From NCBI GenBank assembly GCA_024760905.1, contig CM045729.1, positions 60,873,580 through 60,937,579 of the forward strand: a DNA stretch of 64,000 nucleotides, read 5' to 3'. This document shows, piece by piece, positions 26,546 to 37,600 of the stretch. Each line of letters starts with the position of its first letter. Positions within the stretch are counted from its first letter, which is position 1. The stretch is from Plotosus lineatus. Lineage: Eukaryota > Chordata > Actinopteri > Siluriformes > Plotosidae. The notes under the pieces were generated by a model. That model was not told the DNA's origin. It saw only the letters and a program-made list of their open reading frames with translations, and made no database searches. The translations under genes and the position numbers were made by a program.

Positions 26546-26801
26546 TGTGTGTGTGTGTGTTAATAAAAAATGTTTAATAAAATGTTTAAATTGTTTAATA
26601 AATACTTTTCTTTTCGTTTTAACACATATTTCATACAAAATTGATGTACTTTTATCATTTTTAAAGGGTTTATGGGGTAGTCTTGGGAGCCTTGGAACGA
26701 ATCAGGCGTTTAACGTGTAAAATGTGCCCCCAACTTACGAAAATCCCACGTTACGAAAAAGGCTCTGGAACAGATTGATTTCATCAGTAGGGGGCCGACT
26801 G
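25814..26801. mobile_element. TA-flanked DNA element, GTCGGCCCCC family (copy 2)
   Basis: Ends cagtcggcccccaacttatg and the inverted cagtagggggccgactg, TA on each side. Interior shares gttggcttgttttgaga, aagttgtttaattcagtaaa and gtgggcgtggcccgcagtg with the copies at 5,985 and 15,956. A TG/AG microsatellite lies at about 26,485-26,561. Confidence 0.83.
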
Positions 26802-28136
26802 TATTCAGATTTATAGCTACTCTGCACTGCTGAAGTTTGAGCTCACAAATGTCCAAGCAGTTGCCCTAAGCCTTAACCGCCACCACTGCTGAGCACTGGA
26901 GTGACAATGAGGAAATAGACAGACATCAGGGTGAGAAAATACTGCATAATTATGCTTTTTAAAATAAACCCATATCGTCAACAAAATTATTTAAGAAAGA
27001 TTAAAAACCACTGACAAGTGAAGCAAATCACATTGATGGGGTCACTACTGTGGCACCTGTCAAGGGGTGGCATATATTATGCAGCAGTTAACAATTAGTT
27101 CTCAAAGCAGATAGAAAGGCTAGATCAGAGAATCTTCACCTTGGTAGCTCTTGTTGGTTGTTCTTCTTTTTGGATAACTAACACACTTGGTGGAAGGAAT
27201 GCGCCCAAGGGTTATTAGATCTCAACCCACAAATAAGTTGGCATATGACAGAGTAGACCTGGCTACTGGTAAAACGATGAAAAGTGAACCTATTTGTAAT
27301 GTCTTACAGTTAAAGATATGCTACAATTTAATACAAAGTTGACATACATAATACTACAAAACAATAAGCCCATATTACCCCTCCTGAGAATTTAGTAAAA
27401 TTGGTCTAGTGTTCTCAACTAATTACAATAAAGGTCATGTGAGAATTCACAATGTGGCTGGTCATTAAGAAAAATCTCATTTCACCAGGTTTCAACTCAA
27501 GATATAATCACCTAATGCCCAACTAGTATTTTTAAATAGTTCTGCTCAAAGCAGCACCTCATAGCAGATAAGTCATGAGGTATAGCTCAAGAGCCCCTGG
27601 ACTGGTCTTATAAACACAGTTGCTTATAATGGCAGCATTGAAGACCTCATTATCAGCCATCGTATAAAAGGGAGCATTGATAGAACACAACAGGAGAACA
27701 GATAGAGTGTGGAAGAAAAGTGAGTGAACACAAATGGGGACGAGCTTGTGTACAAATCGGTCATTGTTGCTCTTGTTTCAGTCTCAGATGCTCTACGCCG
27801 ACGGGTCATGTCGTTTCTGATATGTTTTGTACACTTTTCTGGCCCCAACTCAGTGCTATAAGGGCTGTATTTTATACGACTAACCAAGAAAAAAGGCTGA
27901 TACATGGTAGCAGTGATACAGTTTCTCAGATTAAAATCATGATTGTGCATTAAACATTTGTTAGCATTTTCTAGAGGAATAGGCTCACATCCACACCAAA
28001 CAGATTTCCATTTAGGATATTCACATATCAAGTCTACTGAATCTTTTATTCTAATCTATCTGCCCTGAAATGTTGACAAACAAAAGAAAAAAAATTTAAT
28101 CAGCACAGGCTTATTGGTATAGAATAATTAAACTGT
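26802..28136. other. CLASP1 intron 1, no gene seen
   Basis: No recognisable gene or repeat; the longest frame (27,624-28,031, minus) has no domain signal. Confidence 0.4.
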
Positions 28137-28150
28137 ACTCTTGCATCACA

Positions 28151-28498
28151 ACCTTTTGGGCAGTGGTGGTCTGGTGGTATAGGGTGCTGGATCGCTGATC
28201 GTCAAGTTGGGGGTTCAAGTCCTACTCTCCACAAGGTTGTCACTGTCCCCCCCAGTGCAGCTAACTGGGTTATCAAAGGCCAGCCATGTCTCTCACTGAC
28301 TGTGGTGTGAGGCGTGTAAAAGAACCATTGCTGACTTTGGTAAAGACTAGGCTACAGAGCCGTCAGCATGTTTCTGTCCCTTGCTAAAGGGTTGTTCAGG
28401 AAGGGCATCCAACGTAAAAACCTATGCCAAACCAAACGTCCGAATCATTCGCTGTGGTGACTCCTGATAAAGGGAAAAAAGCAGAAAGAAAATCTCTC
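28151..28498 (+). mobile_element. SINE family A, full length, RTE-type tail, with target-site duplication
   Basis: Head gcagtggtggtctggtggta, B-box region gggttcaagtcctac, body cccagtgcagctaactggg, tail ttcaggaagggcatccaac ... ctgtggtgactcc ... gcagaaagaaaat. The 14-bp actcttgcatcaca occurs on both sides (28,137-28,150 and 28,499-28,512). Confidence 0.87.
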
Positions 28499-28589
28499 AC
28501 TCTTGCATCACACCCATAAGATGGACCTGCCCTAAACTGAACGCCACTGTACCAATGCGAGGTACATTTTTCATTGTTGGAATAGTATA

Positions 28590-28830
28590 TGTTAGGGAGC
28601 AGCACAGACACCTGACCTCAACCCCACTGAACACTTTTGGGATAAATTTGAATACCGACTCTGCTCCACGCCTCCTGACAAGTTTTGATAGCACTGATGC
28701 TCGTCTGGTTGAAGAACCACAAATTTCCACAGTCAAGCTCCAAAATATCATGTATAAACTTTCCAAAGGTGTGGAGGTTCTTGTAACAGCTAACGGAGAA
28801 CTGGATGTAACTCAGGTCTCAAAACAGTTG
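28590..28830 (+). pseudogene. Tc1-like transposase C-terminal remnant
   Basis: Plus strand reads PDLNPTEHFWDKFEYRLCS, then after drift STVKLQNIMYKLSKGVEVLV, matching the Tc1 end (PDLNPIEH-WDELERRL ... LVESLP-RVEAVI), which carries the last catalytic Glu. Only the tail of the gene is present. Confidence 0.55.
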
Positions 28831-28923
28831 GCCAGATAAATGTTCATTTTGTCAAGAAAAAAAATGTGAAAAGTATTTATAGACATACTTGTAAATTATA
28901 TATGTATTTATAGACATACTTGT

Positions 28924-28971
<48 letters not shown>

Positions 28972-29040
28972 CAGACACACACCGTATTCGACGTAATAAG
29001 CACTCTGCTCCAATAAGCACACACACACACACACACACAC

Positions 29041-29190
29041 CCCGATGAATTTCATAAGTAGGGGGCCGTCTGTATGGGGCAGTGGTGGTCTAGTGGTATA
29101 GGGCGGAGGATCGCTGATCCAAAGGTTGGGGGTTCGAGTCCCACTCTCCACACGGTAAAAACCTCTGCCAAATCAAACCTATATCATATA
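29041..29190 (+). mobile_element. Terminal scrap of GTCGG element plus internally deleted SINE A
   Basis: 29,041-29,073 ends gtagggggccgtctgta, the right terminus of the 25,814 family. It is followed at 29,076 by a SINE A head with intact A box (tggtctagtggtataggg) and B box (gggttcgagtccc), which jumps straight to the tail segment (ggtaaaaacctctgccaaat), losing about 200 bp of body. Confidence 0.7.
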
Positions 29191-29199
29191 TATCTTCTT

Positions 29200-31544
29200 T
29201 ACCTTTTGGCTGTTCCCTTCAGGGTTTGCCACAGCGAATCATCTGCCTCCATCTCACCCTATCCTCTGCATCTTCTCTTACACCAACTGCCTTCACCACA
29301 TCCATGAATCGTCTCTTTGGTCTCCTCTGGGCCTTCTGCCTGGTAATTCCAACCTCAGCATCCTACTACCAATATACTCCATATTCCTCCTCTGTACATG
29401 TCCAAACCATCTCAATCTCGCCTCTCTGACTTTGTCTCCAAAACAACTTACATGTGCTGTCCCTCTGATGTGCTCATTCCTGATCCTATCCATCCTCATT
29501 ACTCCCAAAGAGAACGTCAACATTTTCATCTCTGCTAACTCCAGCTCTGCCTCCTGACCCCAGGGCCACTGTTTCTAAACCATACAACATCACTGGCCTC
29601 AACACCGTCTTGTACACTTTTCCTTTCACTCATGCCGATACCTTCCTATCACACATCACCCACACAATTTTCGACAACCATTCCAAACTGCCTGCACACG
29701 CTTCTTAATCTGTTTTCCCACATTCTCCATTGCTCTGGATTGTTGAGCCTAAGTACTTAAAATCCTCCACCTTCCTTATCTTTCGCGCCCTGTAACCTCA
29801 CCGTCTTACATCTCTCATACATGTCCTGCACCACTCTAACATACTTCTCTGCCACTCCAGACTTTCTCATGCAATACCACAATTCTTCTCTCGGCACCCT
29901 GTCATATGCTTTCTCCAGATCCACGAAGGCACAATGCAACTCCTTCTGACATTCTCTGTACTTCTCTATTAACATCCTCAAAGCAAACACTGCATCTGTG
30001 GTGCTCTTTCTTGGCATGAAACCAAACTGTTGTTCACAAATGCTGACCTCTGCCCTTAGTCTTGCTTCCACTATTCTTTCCCATAACTTCATCATATGGC
30101 CCATCAACTTTATCCCTCTGTAGTTGCCACAACTCTGCACGTCTCCCTTGTTCTTCAAAATGGGCACCATCACACTTCTCCTCCATTCCTCAGACATCCG
30201 CTCACTCTCTAAGACCTTGTTGAACATTCTTGTCAGAAAATCTACTGCTACCTCTCCCAGACACTTCCATACCTCCACTGGTATGTCATCAGGACCAACT
30301 GCCTTTCCATTCTTCATCCTCTTCAATGCCCTCCTCACTTCACCCTTACTAATCTTTGCTACTTCCTGGTCCTCCACAGTCACCTCTTCTACTCTTTTTT
30401 TGTCTCTCATTTTCCTCATTCATCAGCTGTTCAAAGTACTCCTTCCATCTTCCCAGCACACTTCTGTCATCAGTCAATACATTTCCCTCTCTGTCCTTAA
30501 TCATGCTAACTTGGTGCACGTCCTTCCCATCTCTATTTCTCTGCTGTGCCAACCTGTATAAATCATTTTCTCCCTCTTTACTTTCCAACCGAGCATACAA
30601 GTCATCATACACCCCCTGTTTGGACTTTGACACCGCTACCTTTGCCTTACGCTGTGTCTCCCTGTACTCCTGTTTACTCTCTTCGGTCCTCTCAATGTCC
30701 CACCACTTCTTAGCTAACCTCTTCCTTTGTACACACTCCTGCACTTCCTCATTCCACCACCAAGTCTCCTTATCTACTCTCCTTCCAGATGACACCAACA
30801 GGTATTCTCCTACCTGTCTCCCTGATCACATTAGCTGTAGGTGTCCAGTCATCTGGAAGCACTTCCTGACCACCCAAAGCCTGTTTCAACTACTCCTTGA
30901 AGACAACCCGACAGTCTTCCTTTTTCAGCTTCCACCACTTTGTTTTCTGCTCTGCCTTTGCCTTCTTCACCTTTCTTACCATCAGCATCATCCTGTACAC
31001 CACTATCCTATGTTGTTTGGCAACACTCTCACCCACTACTACTTTTCAGTCACTGACTTCCTTCAAATTACATCGCCTACGCAAAATGTAATCCTTCCTG
31101 TGTGCTCCTACCTCTGCTTTTATAGGGTTAGGGTGGGGCATAAGCACTAACAGCATTGAACATCATGCCTTCAATTTCTAACCCGAGACTCATCACTCTG
31201 TCTGACACTCTTTTCATTTCTAGAATATTCCTGACAAACTCCTCCTTCAAGATGACTCCTACTCCATTTCTCTTCCCATCCACACCATGAAAAAACAGCT
31301 TAAATCCTGCTCCTAAGCTTCTATCCTTGCTATCTTGCCACCTGGTCTCCTGAACACACAGTATGTCCACCTTCCTCCTCTGCATCATGTCAGCCAGCTC
31401 TCTACCTTTTCCTGTCATAGATCCAACATTCCAAGTCTCTACTTTCAGTCCTAGACTCATGCCTTTCCTCTTCTCTCTCTGCCTACGGACAGGTTTCAAA
31501 ACCACTTCTGGAACAGAGTGCGGTACAAGGTGAGGTATCAGTCT

Positions 31545-31545
<1 letters not shown>
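29200..31545 (-). mobile_element. RTE-like LINE, damaged (endonuclease, reverse transcriptase, 3' end)
   Basis: On the minus strand in order: endonuclease start ETWNVGSMTGKGRELADMM and DILCVQETRW, ending VSAYAPP (31,460-31,128); a gap; linker WWWNEEVQECVQRKRLAKKW; reverse transcriptase NGKAVGPDDIPVEVWK, NYRGIKLMGHMMKLWER, QQFGFMPRKSTTDAVFALR and CAFVDLEKAYDRVPREELWY. At about 29,808 the frame jumps from YERCKT to VRLQG, removing the FADD active-site segment. The 3' end (29,700-29,200) encodes RWFGHVQRR-type C-terminal residues. Dead copy; the clade name is from memory. Confidence 0.85.
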
Positions 31546-31581
<36 letters not shown>

Positions 31582-31583
<2 letters not shown>

Positions 31584-31655
31584 GGGATCCCTCACCTTCC
31601 GTGGTTAATTGGGACCGAGATCCCCACGCGACCATCGAAATCCACGAAGTAGGAT
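31582..31655 (+). repeat. Terminal fragment of GGATCCCTC element
   Basis: cagggatccctcaccttcc, then ggttaattgggaccgagatc and gcgaccatcgaaatcc: one end of the family at 4,111, 32,242 and 44,340, immediately after a CA microsatellite. Confidence 0.65.
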
Positions 31656-32070
31656 ACATTAAATCCATTTGGCCATAAAAAGTTTGGGACTACAGCCAAT
31701 AATTTTAAAATAAAGATTTCTTTGAATTGCTTTATTGGGGTTTTTTTGTAAACAAACACAATTTAAATATTTTTAAGAACACAAAAGATATTTACAAATG
31801 GTCACATCACTTCATGTTCACTTCATTACTCACACAAGAGAAAAGCCATGAATTTAACTTATTTGAAGTACACGCACGCCCCCTCTTTTTTCTCTGTAGT
31901 ATGAATTTTTAACATCTTTAAATTATTTGTGTAATATAATATACATACTTTACAATAAGCCTCCTCTATCATAAAACCACAGGAACTGCTATGAAATTGA
32001 ATAAAATTACCTGGCTACTTACGACATCCTGATTTATTTGTAACTCTTTAAAATATTTACAGAAAATGTG

Positions 32071-32074
<4 letters not shown>

Positions 32075-32143
<69 letters not shown>

Positions 32144-32165
32144 AAAACCTGTGTGTGTGTGAATG

Positions 32166-32239
<74 letters not shown>

Positions 32240-32240
32240 T
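32075..32240. repeat. TA/TG microsatellite cluster
   Basis: Long (TA)n at 32,075-32,138, a short TG stretch, then (TA)n and (CA)n up to 32,239. Directly abuts the GGATCCCTC element. Confidence 0.95.
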
Positions 32241-32241
32241 A

Positions 32242-33463
32242 CAGGGATTCCTCGCTAGTTCGCGCTTCAATTCATATTCATCAAATTAAAAAAAATAAAT
32301 AATAAGGAAATAAAGGAAGAATAGGGGAAAAGTTAAGGAAAATGCTGCAAAAACAAGGCCATTTATGCAATAAAAAAAAACCCTAAACAAACAAAAAAAC
32401 AACACAAAACCTTCCATCAAAACTAGTTACATTGTTGTGAGGTGCGCATCTGCGTGCGTGTCTGTATGTGTGTGTATTTATACAGTGGTACCTCAATTTA
32501 CGAAATTAATCAGTTCCAGAGCTTTTTTCATAACCTGCATTTTTCGCAAGTTGAACCGCATTTTACATGTAAAACGCGTGATTCGTTCCAGGGCTCCCAA
32601 TACTACCCCCTAAACCCTTTAAAAATTATAAAAGCATACCTTTTAAGACCTCCTTCTGCTTCAATATCGTACCAATGGTAGACGGGTTTGGCCATATTCC
32701 TTTGTGATATCACTCAAGCCCGTTTCTTCTTCTCACTCACACCGGAAATCACGCACCTATATGTGTGTGTGTGTGTGCACGCATGTTGATCATGTCTTCT
32801 TAGCAGAGTTATAATCTTACAAATGTTTATGGAAGGTTAAAAGCCTGAGTCACGAAATAAAGCATAAAACAACAGTAACTGTCCTTTACACGAAAAACAT
32901 CATGGTGGATTCAGCTCTATACTAGGCAATGGGAGGTAGCTGCGTCATTCCTCCTAGGCAATGGGATCCCTGTCCAATATGGCGTCAGGTGGACCTGTGC
33001 AAGATGGCGCTTGAGTGAAGGCAACATGAACGACAGCTCAGTTGTTAATCAATGGGAGGCCAGCGAGGCGGGATGTTTGAACGTCATTGATGGGAGAGCA
33101 GCTCGTGCATTGTTTGAATGGCACGTTTGAATTTTTAAGATGGCGCTTTCGTAATGCGAACTTGTTTTGTGTCCAGAGACAAAAATTTTAGGAAAATACT
33201 TTCGTAACCTGAATTTTTCGTTGGGTGAGACTTTCGTAAAGGTGAGGTACCACTATTTTATTTACATCTTATGAATTATTTTTGAATGTTTAATTGTTAT
33301 TATAAGCATTTATATCATTGAATATGTATTTATTGATATTATATACACATATACATGTACTTATACGTCAGTCGGGGGTGTGGGGGTTTAATCCTACTTC
33401 GCAGAATTCGGTGGTCGTGGGGGGATCTTGGTCCCAATTAACTGGGAAAGTGAGGGATCCCTG
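32242..33463. mobile_element. TA-flanked DNA element, GGATCCCTC family (copy 2), containing a second element
   Basis: Ends cagggattcctcgctagttc and aagtgagggatccctg, TA on both sides. Left (aaaacaaggccatttatgca, ccatcaaaactagttacatt) and right (tacatgtacttatacgtcag) parts are collinear with 44,340-44,996, but 32,483-33,253 is absent there, defining a later insertion. Confidence 0.85.
32483..33253. mobile_element. TA-flanked DNA element, GTGGTACCTC family (copy 1), nested
   Basis: Ends cagtggtacctcaatttacg and cgtaaaggtgaggtaccac are inverted and TA-flanked. Interior shares gttccagagcttttttcat, cgcattttacatgtaaaacg, cacaccggaaatcac and cctaggcaatgggag with 45,246-46,102. No coding frame; the cagtggtacctc end with a TA duplication suggests the Tigger group. 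Confidence 0.85.
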
Positions 33464-35699
33464 TAGTATCTATTGATTATGGGTACATGATATCGCAACA
33501 CTCAGCCCTAATGTGACCAACACCAATGCAGCAACATTACAAAAAGGGTTTTTTGGCTCTGACAATGTGATTAATGTTTATAATAATGAAATTTTGTTTA
33601 TGATGTTAATGTCTGTGAAATTTGAGTAGGACGAGGGACGTCGATTTTTCATCAAAGTTTGTAGTAACAAAGTTCCAATCTTTGAGAAATAAGAAAGTAA
33701 AGCTTAATTTAGCCAAGATAGCATTTGACAAAAATATTGTTAGTTATTTCTGGCATTCCGCATTTTCCAGAGCATCCCAGTGCCTTTAATCATTCTAGCT
33801 ATAAACATTTTGTTGATGTAGTTCCATTAATTAAAAAAACTTGTATATTAATTTATAAGAACATTTTATTTTACATTAGTTTTTAAATGCTTTAAAGAAA
33901 TAAATATCCACTGATATTTGAAAACCTGTACCTGCATTATGTTTAAGATAAGAGCACAATCTTATTTTTTAGGAGACAGAGACAATCTGATGTATGGTAT
34001 TGTAATTGGGGGTCTGCTTGAGGCCACTTTAAGTAGAAATACCAGTACTTAACAACAAAGCACAGCATTAATAAGAACTCCGACACAGTGATAAAAATAC
34101 TGATCTATGGAGTCTATCTAATGAACAATGTGTTTGTGTGCCAAAAAAAATAGGCTCAGCTGATCATAAGCCCTCTGACCAGGATTCCTGTCTGTGATCC
34201 ATGTTCTGATTGAAACACAATCAGAAAACAAGTTGGATAAATTGAAATATAGAAAAAAAAAAAAAAAATAAGAAAAGCATCTGTTAGTGGTTTTTACATC
34301 ATACTCAAGTATTTTTAGTTTAATGAACATGAAAACGGTATCTGCTTACCCATGATAGCATAAAAAAAGAAACACAAGAACCATCTGCAAAGCAACAACA
34401 ATGATAAACACCAATGTATAGCAGCGGAAGAGTGACTTGCAACTTCTTCCACCCTCATGGCTGAAGTTCCTGTGAGCAAGGCACCGAACCCCAACTGTTT
34501 TCCAGGCACCCTAATGTGTGTGGGGCAGCCCAATGCTCCAAGAGTATGTGCTCACTTTGCATAATAATTTCCGAGCAGGTTTAATAAAATACAGAAAATG
34601 AACATTTTAGAGAATTTCATGTCGTTAAAGAGGAAGAACTTAATAATTAAATCAAAGGCCACATTTTGAGAAATACACCATGACCAGCATTATACAGGTG
34701 AAATTAGATTGTTAGTTCCTTGTCAGCCATTTCAAGAAAAGTGAGGAGGGTTTTTTTGATCAACTTTCATCCTCCAATATTTGACTGAAAATAGTTCAAC
34801 CCACAGTGTGAACAAAATCATGAGGGATTTTAGTCAACTGTCAACACCATGCCATTCATGCTTATAGTTAAATGTTGCATGAATATGAATATTATTATGG
34901 GATATATTATGACAGGTTATATTATAATGGGATCACAGAAGACTTCACTTTTGACGGTGCGGATTGTCCAGGCTGGGAAAGAAGGAAAATAACACTTTAC
35001 ATTGATAAAAACTGACCATTTGAACAATGTTGATGAAGTGTTTTGCCCCAAATGGTCATTTCATGTTTTAAAATTCTGATAAAACGCAGTTCAATTTTAA
35101 ACTTAAATATCTGATCTAAATAGTAGAGTTAAAAGCTGTAACAAGCTTTATCCATGTGATTGTCAACAAAACTTTATTTTTTTATTAGTAGACATTATGA
35201 AATAAATTTGTGAATTGATTAAATTTAATTGATAAAGAGTAAATGCTTAAAACTATATAACAGTTAAGACCTAATGCTAATGGCACCAATATTCAGGAAA
35301 TTGTGGCTGATTGACTTTCAAAACTCACTCAATGGATTTGTCAACTCAGTCATTTTGACCAGTGAAAAAAAAAATCCCATTTTTAGGAGGGAAATTCAAG
35401 AAAATTAGACAAATTGTACACACAATTGAATAAGAAAATGTAGAGTAATAAGCATTCTTTAATTTAACTGATGTATGGAAAAAGTAATTTTGGGAATTTG
35501 GTCATTTTATTGTAAAATTGATCGTAAAACGATTTCACCATGAATGTTTAAAATACTGTAACTGTTGGACCAATAATGGTATCTTAACAAAAGATACCAT
35601 CTTTGTTGTTTGCCCTTCTTGCCAGATGCAGCACACAAGGCGTTAATGCCTCAACTGACACAAGCAATTGTTCTTTTCACATGCTCAATGAAATTTAAC
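33464..35699. other. CLASP1 intron 1, no gene; repeat scrap at 34,395-34,560
   Basis: 34,395-34,560 carries gagcaaggcaccgaacccca and gcagcccaatgctccaagag, a block widespread in fish genomes. The remainder is unrecognised AT-rich intron. Confidence 0.45.
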
Positions 35700-37600
35700 T
35701 GGCAGTCAAAAAAAAGGTCCAGGTGTCCCTGACAGTGCGAGTGACATGTCATATGCAAGGCACAGGACATCCTCGATCTTAAGGTAATTCTCCAGTGTAC
35801 ACAGCCTCACACTTCTCTCCATTGCAGCTTGTGCCATTGTTGCCACGGTAGTTTTCTGGATGAGTTGCTGTGGTGCCCAACCTATCACGCAGCTGATGAT
35901 GCCATCTAAAAAAGGTTCTGAGCCTGCCTTCAGCATGGTTAATCTGAGCCATGGTAAGGTAAAGTCCTTTGGGCTTTTTATACCCGAGCCATAGTGGCTC
36001 ATCAGGCTGGTGCTTATCCCCGGTTTCTATAGCGTGAAGTGACTAGGAGTACAACTGCTCCTGGATGTGACGCTAGTCCATCGCAGGTCACCTTCCCAGT
36101 ATATTTTTACTGGTCCCCATTTATATTGCTAGGTGAACAGAATCACACTTGTGGTTAAGACCTTGCCCAGGGGTCTTAGCACAGTGGGGGTCTAACTGGG
36201 ACTTGAACACACAACCTCCCGATCATCAGCGCAGCACCCTAACCACTACACCACCGACCCCACGAGTAATCTGAGCCAAGGGCAGTGTATAAATGTTGAA
36301 TAGCACAGGAGATAGAGGAGATCCCTGGAGGAAACCAGTACTGATATTGATCTTGTAGGAGCACCAGGTCCCATGTTTAAGCAGGCATCTCCTCATACTT
36401 AAGGCAGTCATGACCCAACGGATACAAGTTGCAGAAATACCAAGATGCGTCCTCAAGAGCCAGTGCCCTTAACAGAACCTTTTGGTGATTCTCAAACCCT
36501 TCACAGATTTCTGCCGCCAGTGATGCTGCATTAGTCCAAGTTTCATGTTGTGCCCAGTATGCACTCATGTCATTAGGAAGCCACACTTCAATTTGTCTGG
36601 TGATGCAGTGGGCAACTATTTTCTCGGCGATCTTGCCAAACCAGGTTTTGCATGATGATGATGATGATGATGATGTAATAACCCTTCAGCAACTTGTGAT
36701 TCCCCAATTTGGAGACAGAGACTAGAAAAGCATTCATCCAGTCTGAAGGGATGGTGCCTGTCTGCCAGCTTTTCCTACATGACTTGGTAAGGTGGGTTAA
36801 GGTCTCTGCCTCAGGCAGAGACGTCAGTATTTGTGCCTGAATTTCATTAGGTCCTGGCATGCCACCATTACCGGAACTGACTGCATCAATGAAATCTTCC
36901 CTCAAGATTGCAGTGCCAGCCGCTGCTAGTTTGCAGAGATCTACAAGCTGGCTGAGGAGGGCATCCCCTTCTTTGGTGTCTTTGTGGTCACTCTGACAGA
37001 TAGAGTAATCAAGAAATGCCTCACCCTGATCTTTATCACTTCCCAGGATATTTCATTCATTATTACAGAATATCCAGAATATCTGACATTGTACTGATCT
37101 GTATTTGTCAAGGCTGTGGTGAAAGTGCCAGAATTCTGCACTTAAATTGGCCTTTTTGCAGAGACCATCCCACCCCAATACTGACTGACAGGCGTTGTTG
37201 CCTCACTTTTGTATTCAGCTGTAGCTTTGTTGCTCTCAATCATGGCTGTAATGAAGGACTCTGCAGAGGGGTCATCCCTTGCTCTAACTGTAATGATTAT
37301 GCAGTCCAGTGGACATTTCTCCACCCATGCCTTATTTACTTCCTCATTAAACCAAGTAAACACATTTCTATGCTTCTGCAGGGGTTGAGCATCCCTTGCC
37401 TATTGAGCCTTCCTACAGATCATGTTCCATATGGGTTGACAAACCTTTCCAGCATGGGGAGTTTGTGCTTTTTAGTTGCAATCCTAAAATGGAGACAGAT
37501 TTGTATCTCGCACATGAAGTGGTCACTGGTGGCTTCAGAGATGGCAGGCATTAAAGTCACCTACTACAAATATGTCCTATGACATGGAGGTGAGATTGTG
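35700..37600 (-). mobile_element. Non-LTR retrotransposon remnant, interrupted by SINE B
   Basis: Minus strand reads, with frameshifts: FNEEVNKAWVEKCP (about 37,350), PGPNEIQAQILTSLPEAE and THLTKSCRKSWQTGTIPSDW (about 36,850-36,740), then SMRRCLLKHGTWCSYKINIS, GFLQGSPLSPVLFNIYTLP (about 36,330) and, beyond the SINE, TMLKAGSEPFLDGIIS. GSPLSPVLFN is the LINE reverse-transcriptase QGxxxSP motif. A (GAT)n run at 36,652-36,676 has expanded inside the frame. Clade not determined. Confidence 0.75.
35952..36266 (-). mobile_element. SINE family B inserted in LINE, with target-site duplication
   Basis: Flanked by the 12-bp taatctgagcca at 35,940-35,951 and 36,267-36,278. Removing the insert and one duplication rejoins the LINE frame (LPLAQI ... 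TMLKAG), which fixes the boundaries. Minus strand carries gtggtgtagtggttagggtg and gagccactatggctcgg. Confidence 0.88.

Noticed and set aside
27624..28031. 135-codon minus-strand open frame in intron 1
   Set aside because: Ordinary composition for random intron sequence, no motif, no neighbouring exon in frame.
30356..31150. 264-codon plus-strand open frame rich in Leu, Ser and Cys
   Set aside because: Antisense shadow of the RTE-like LINE coding region.
37016..37582. 188-codon plus-strand open frame
   Set aside because: Shadow of the LINE remnant on the opposite strand; no domain or splice support.
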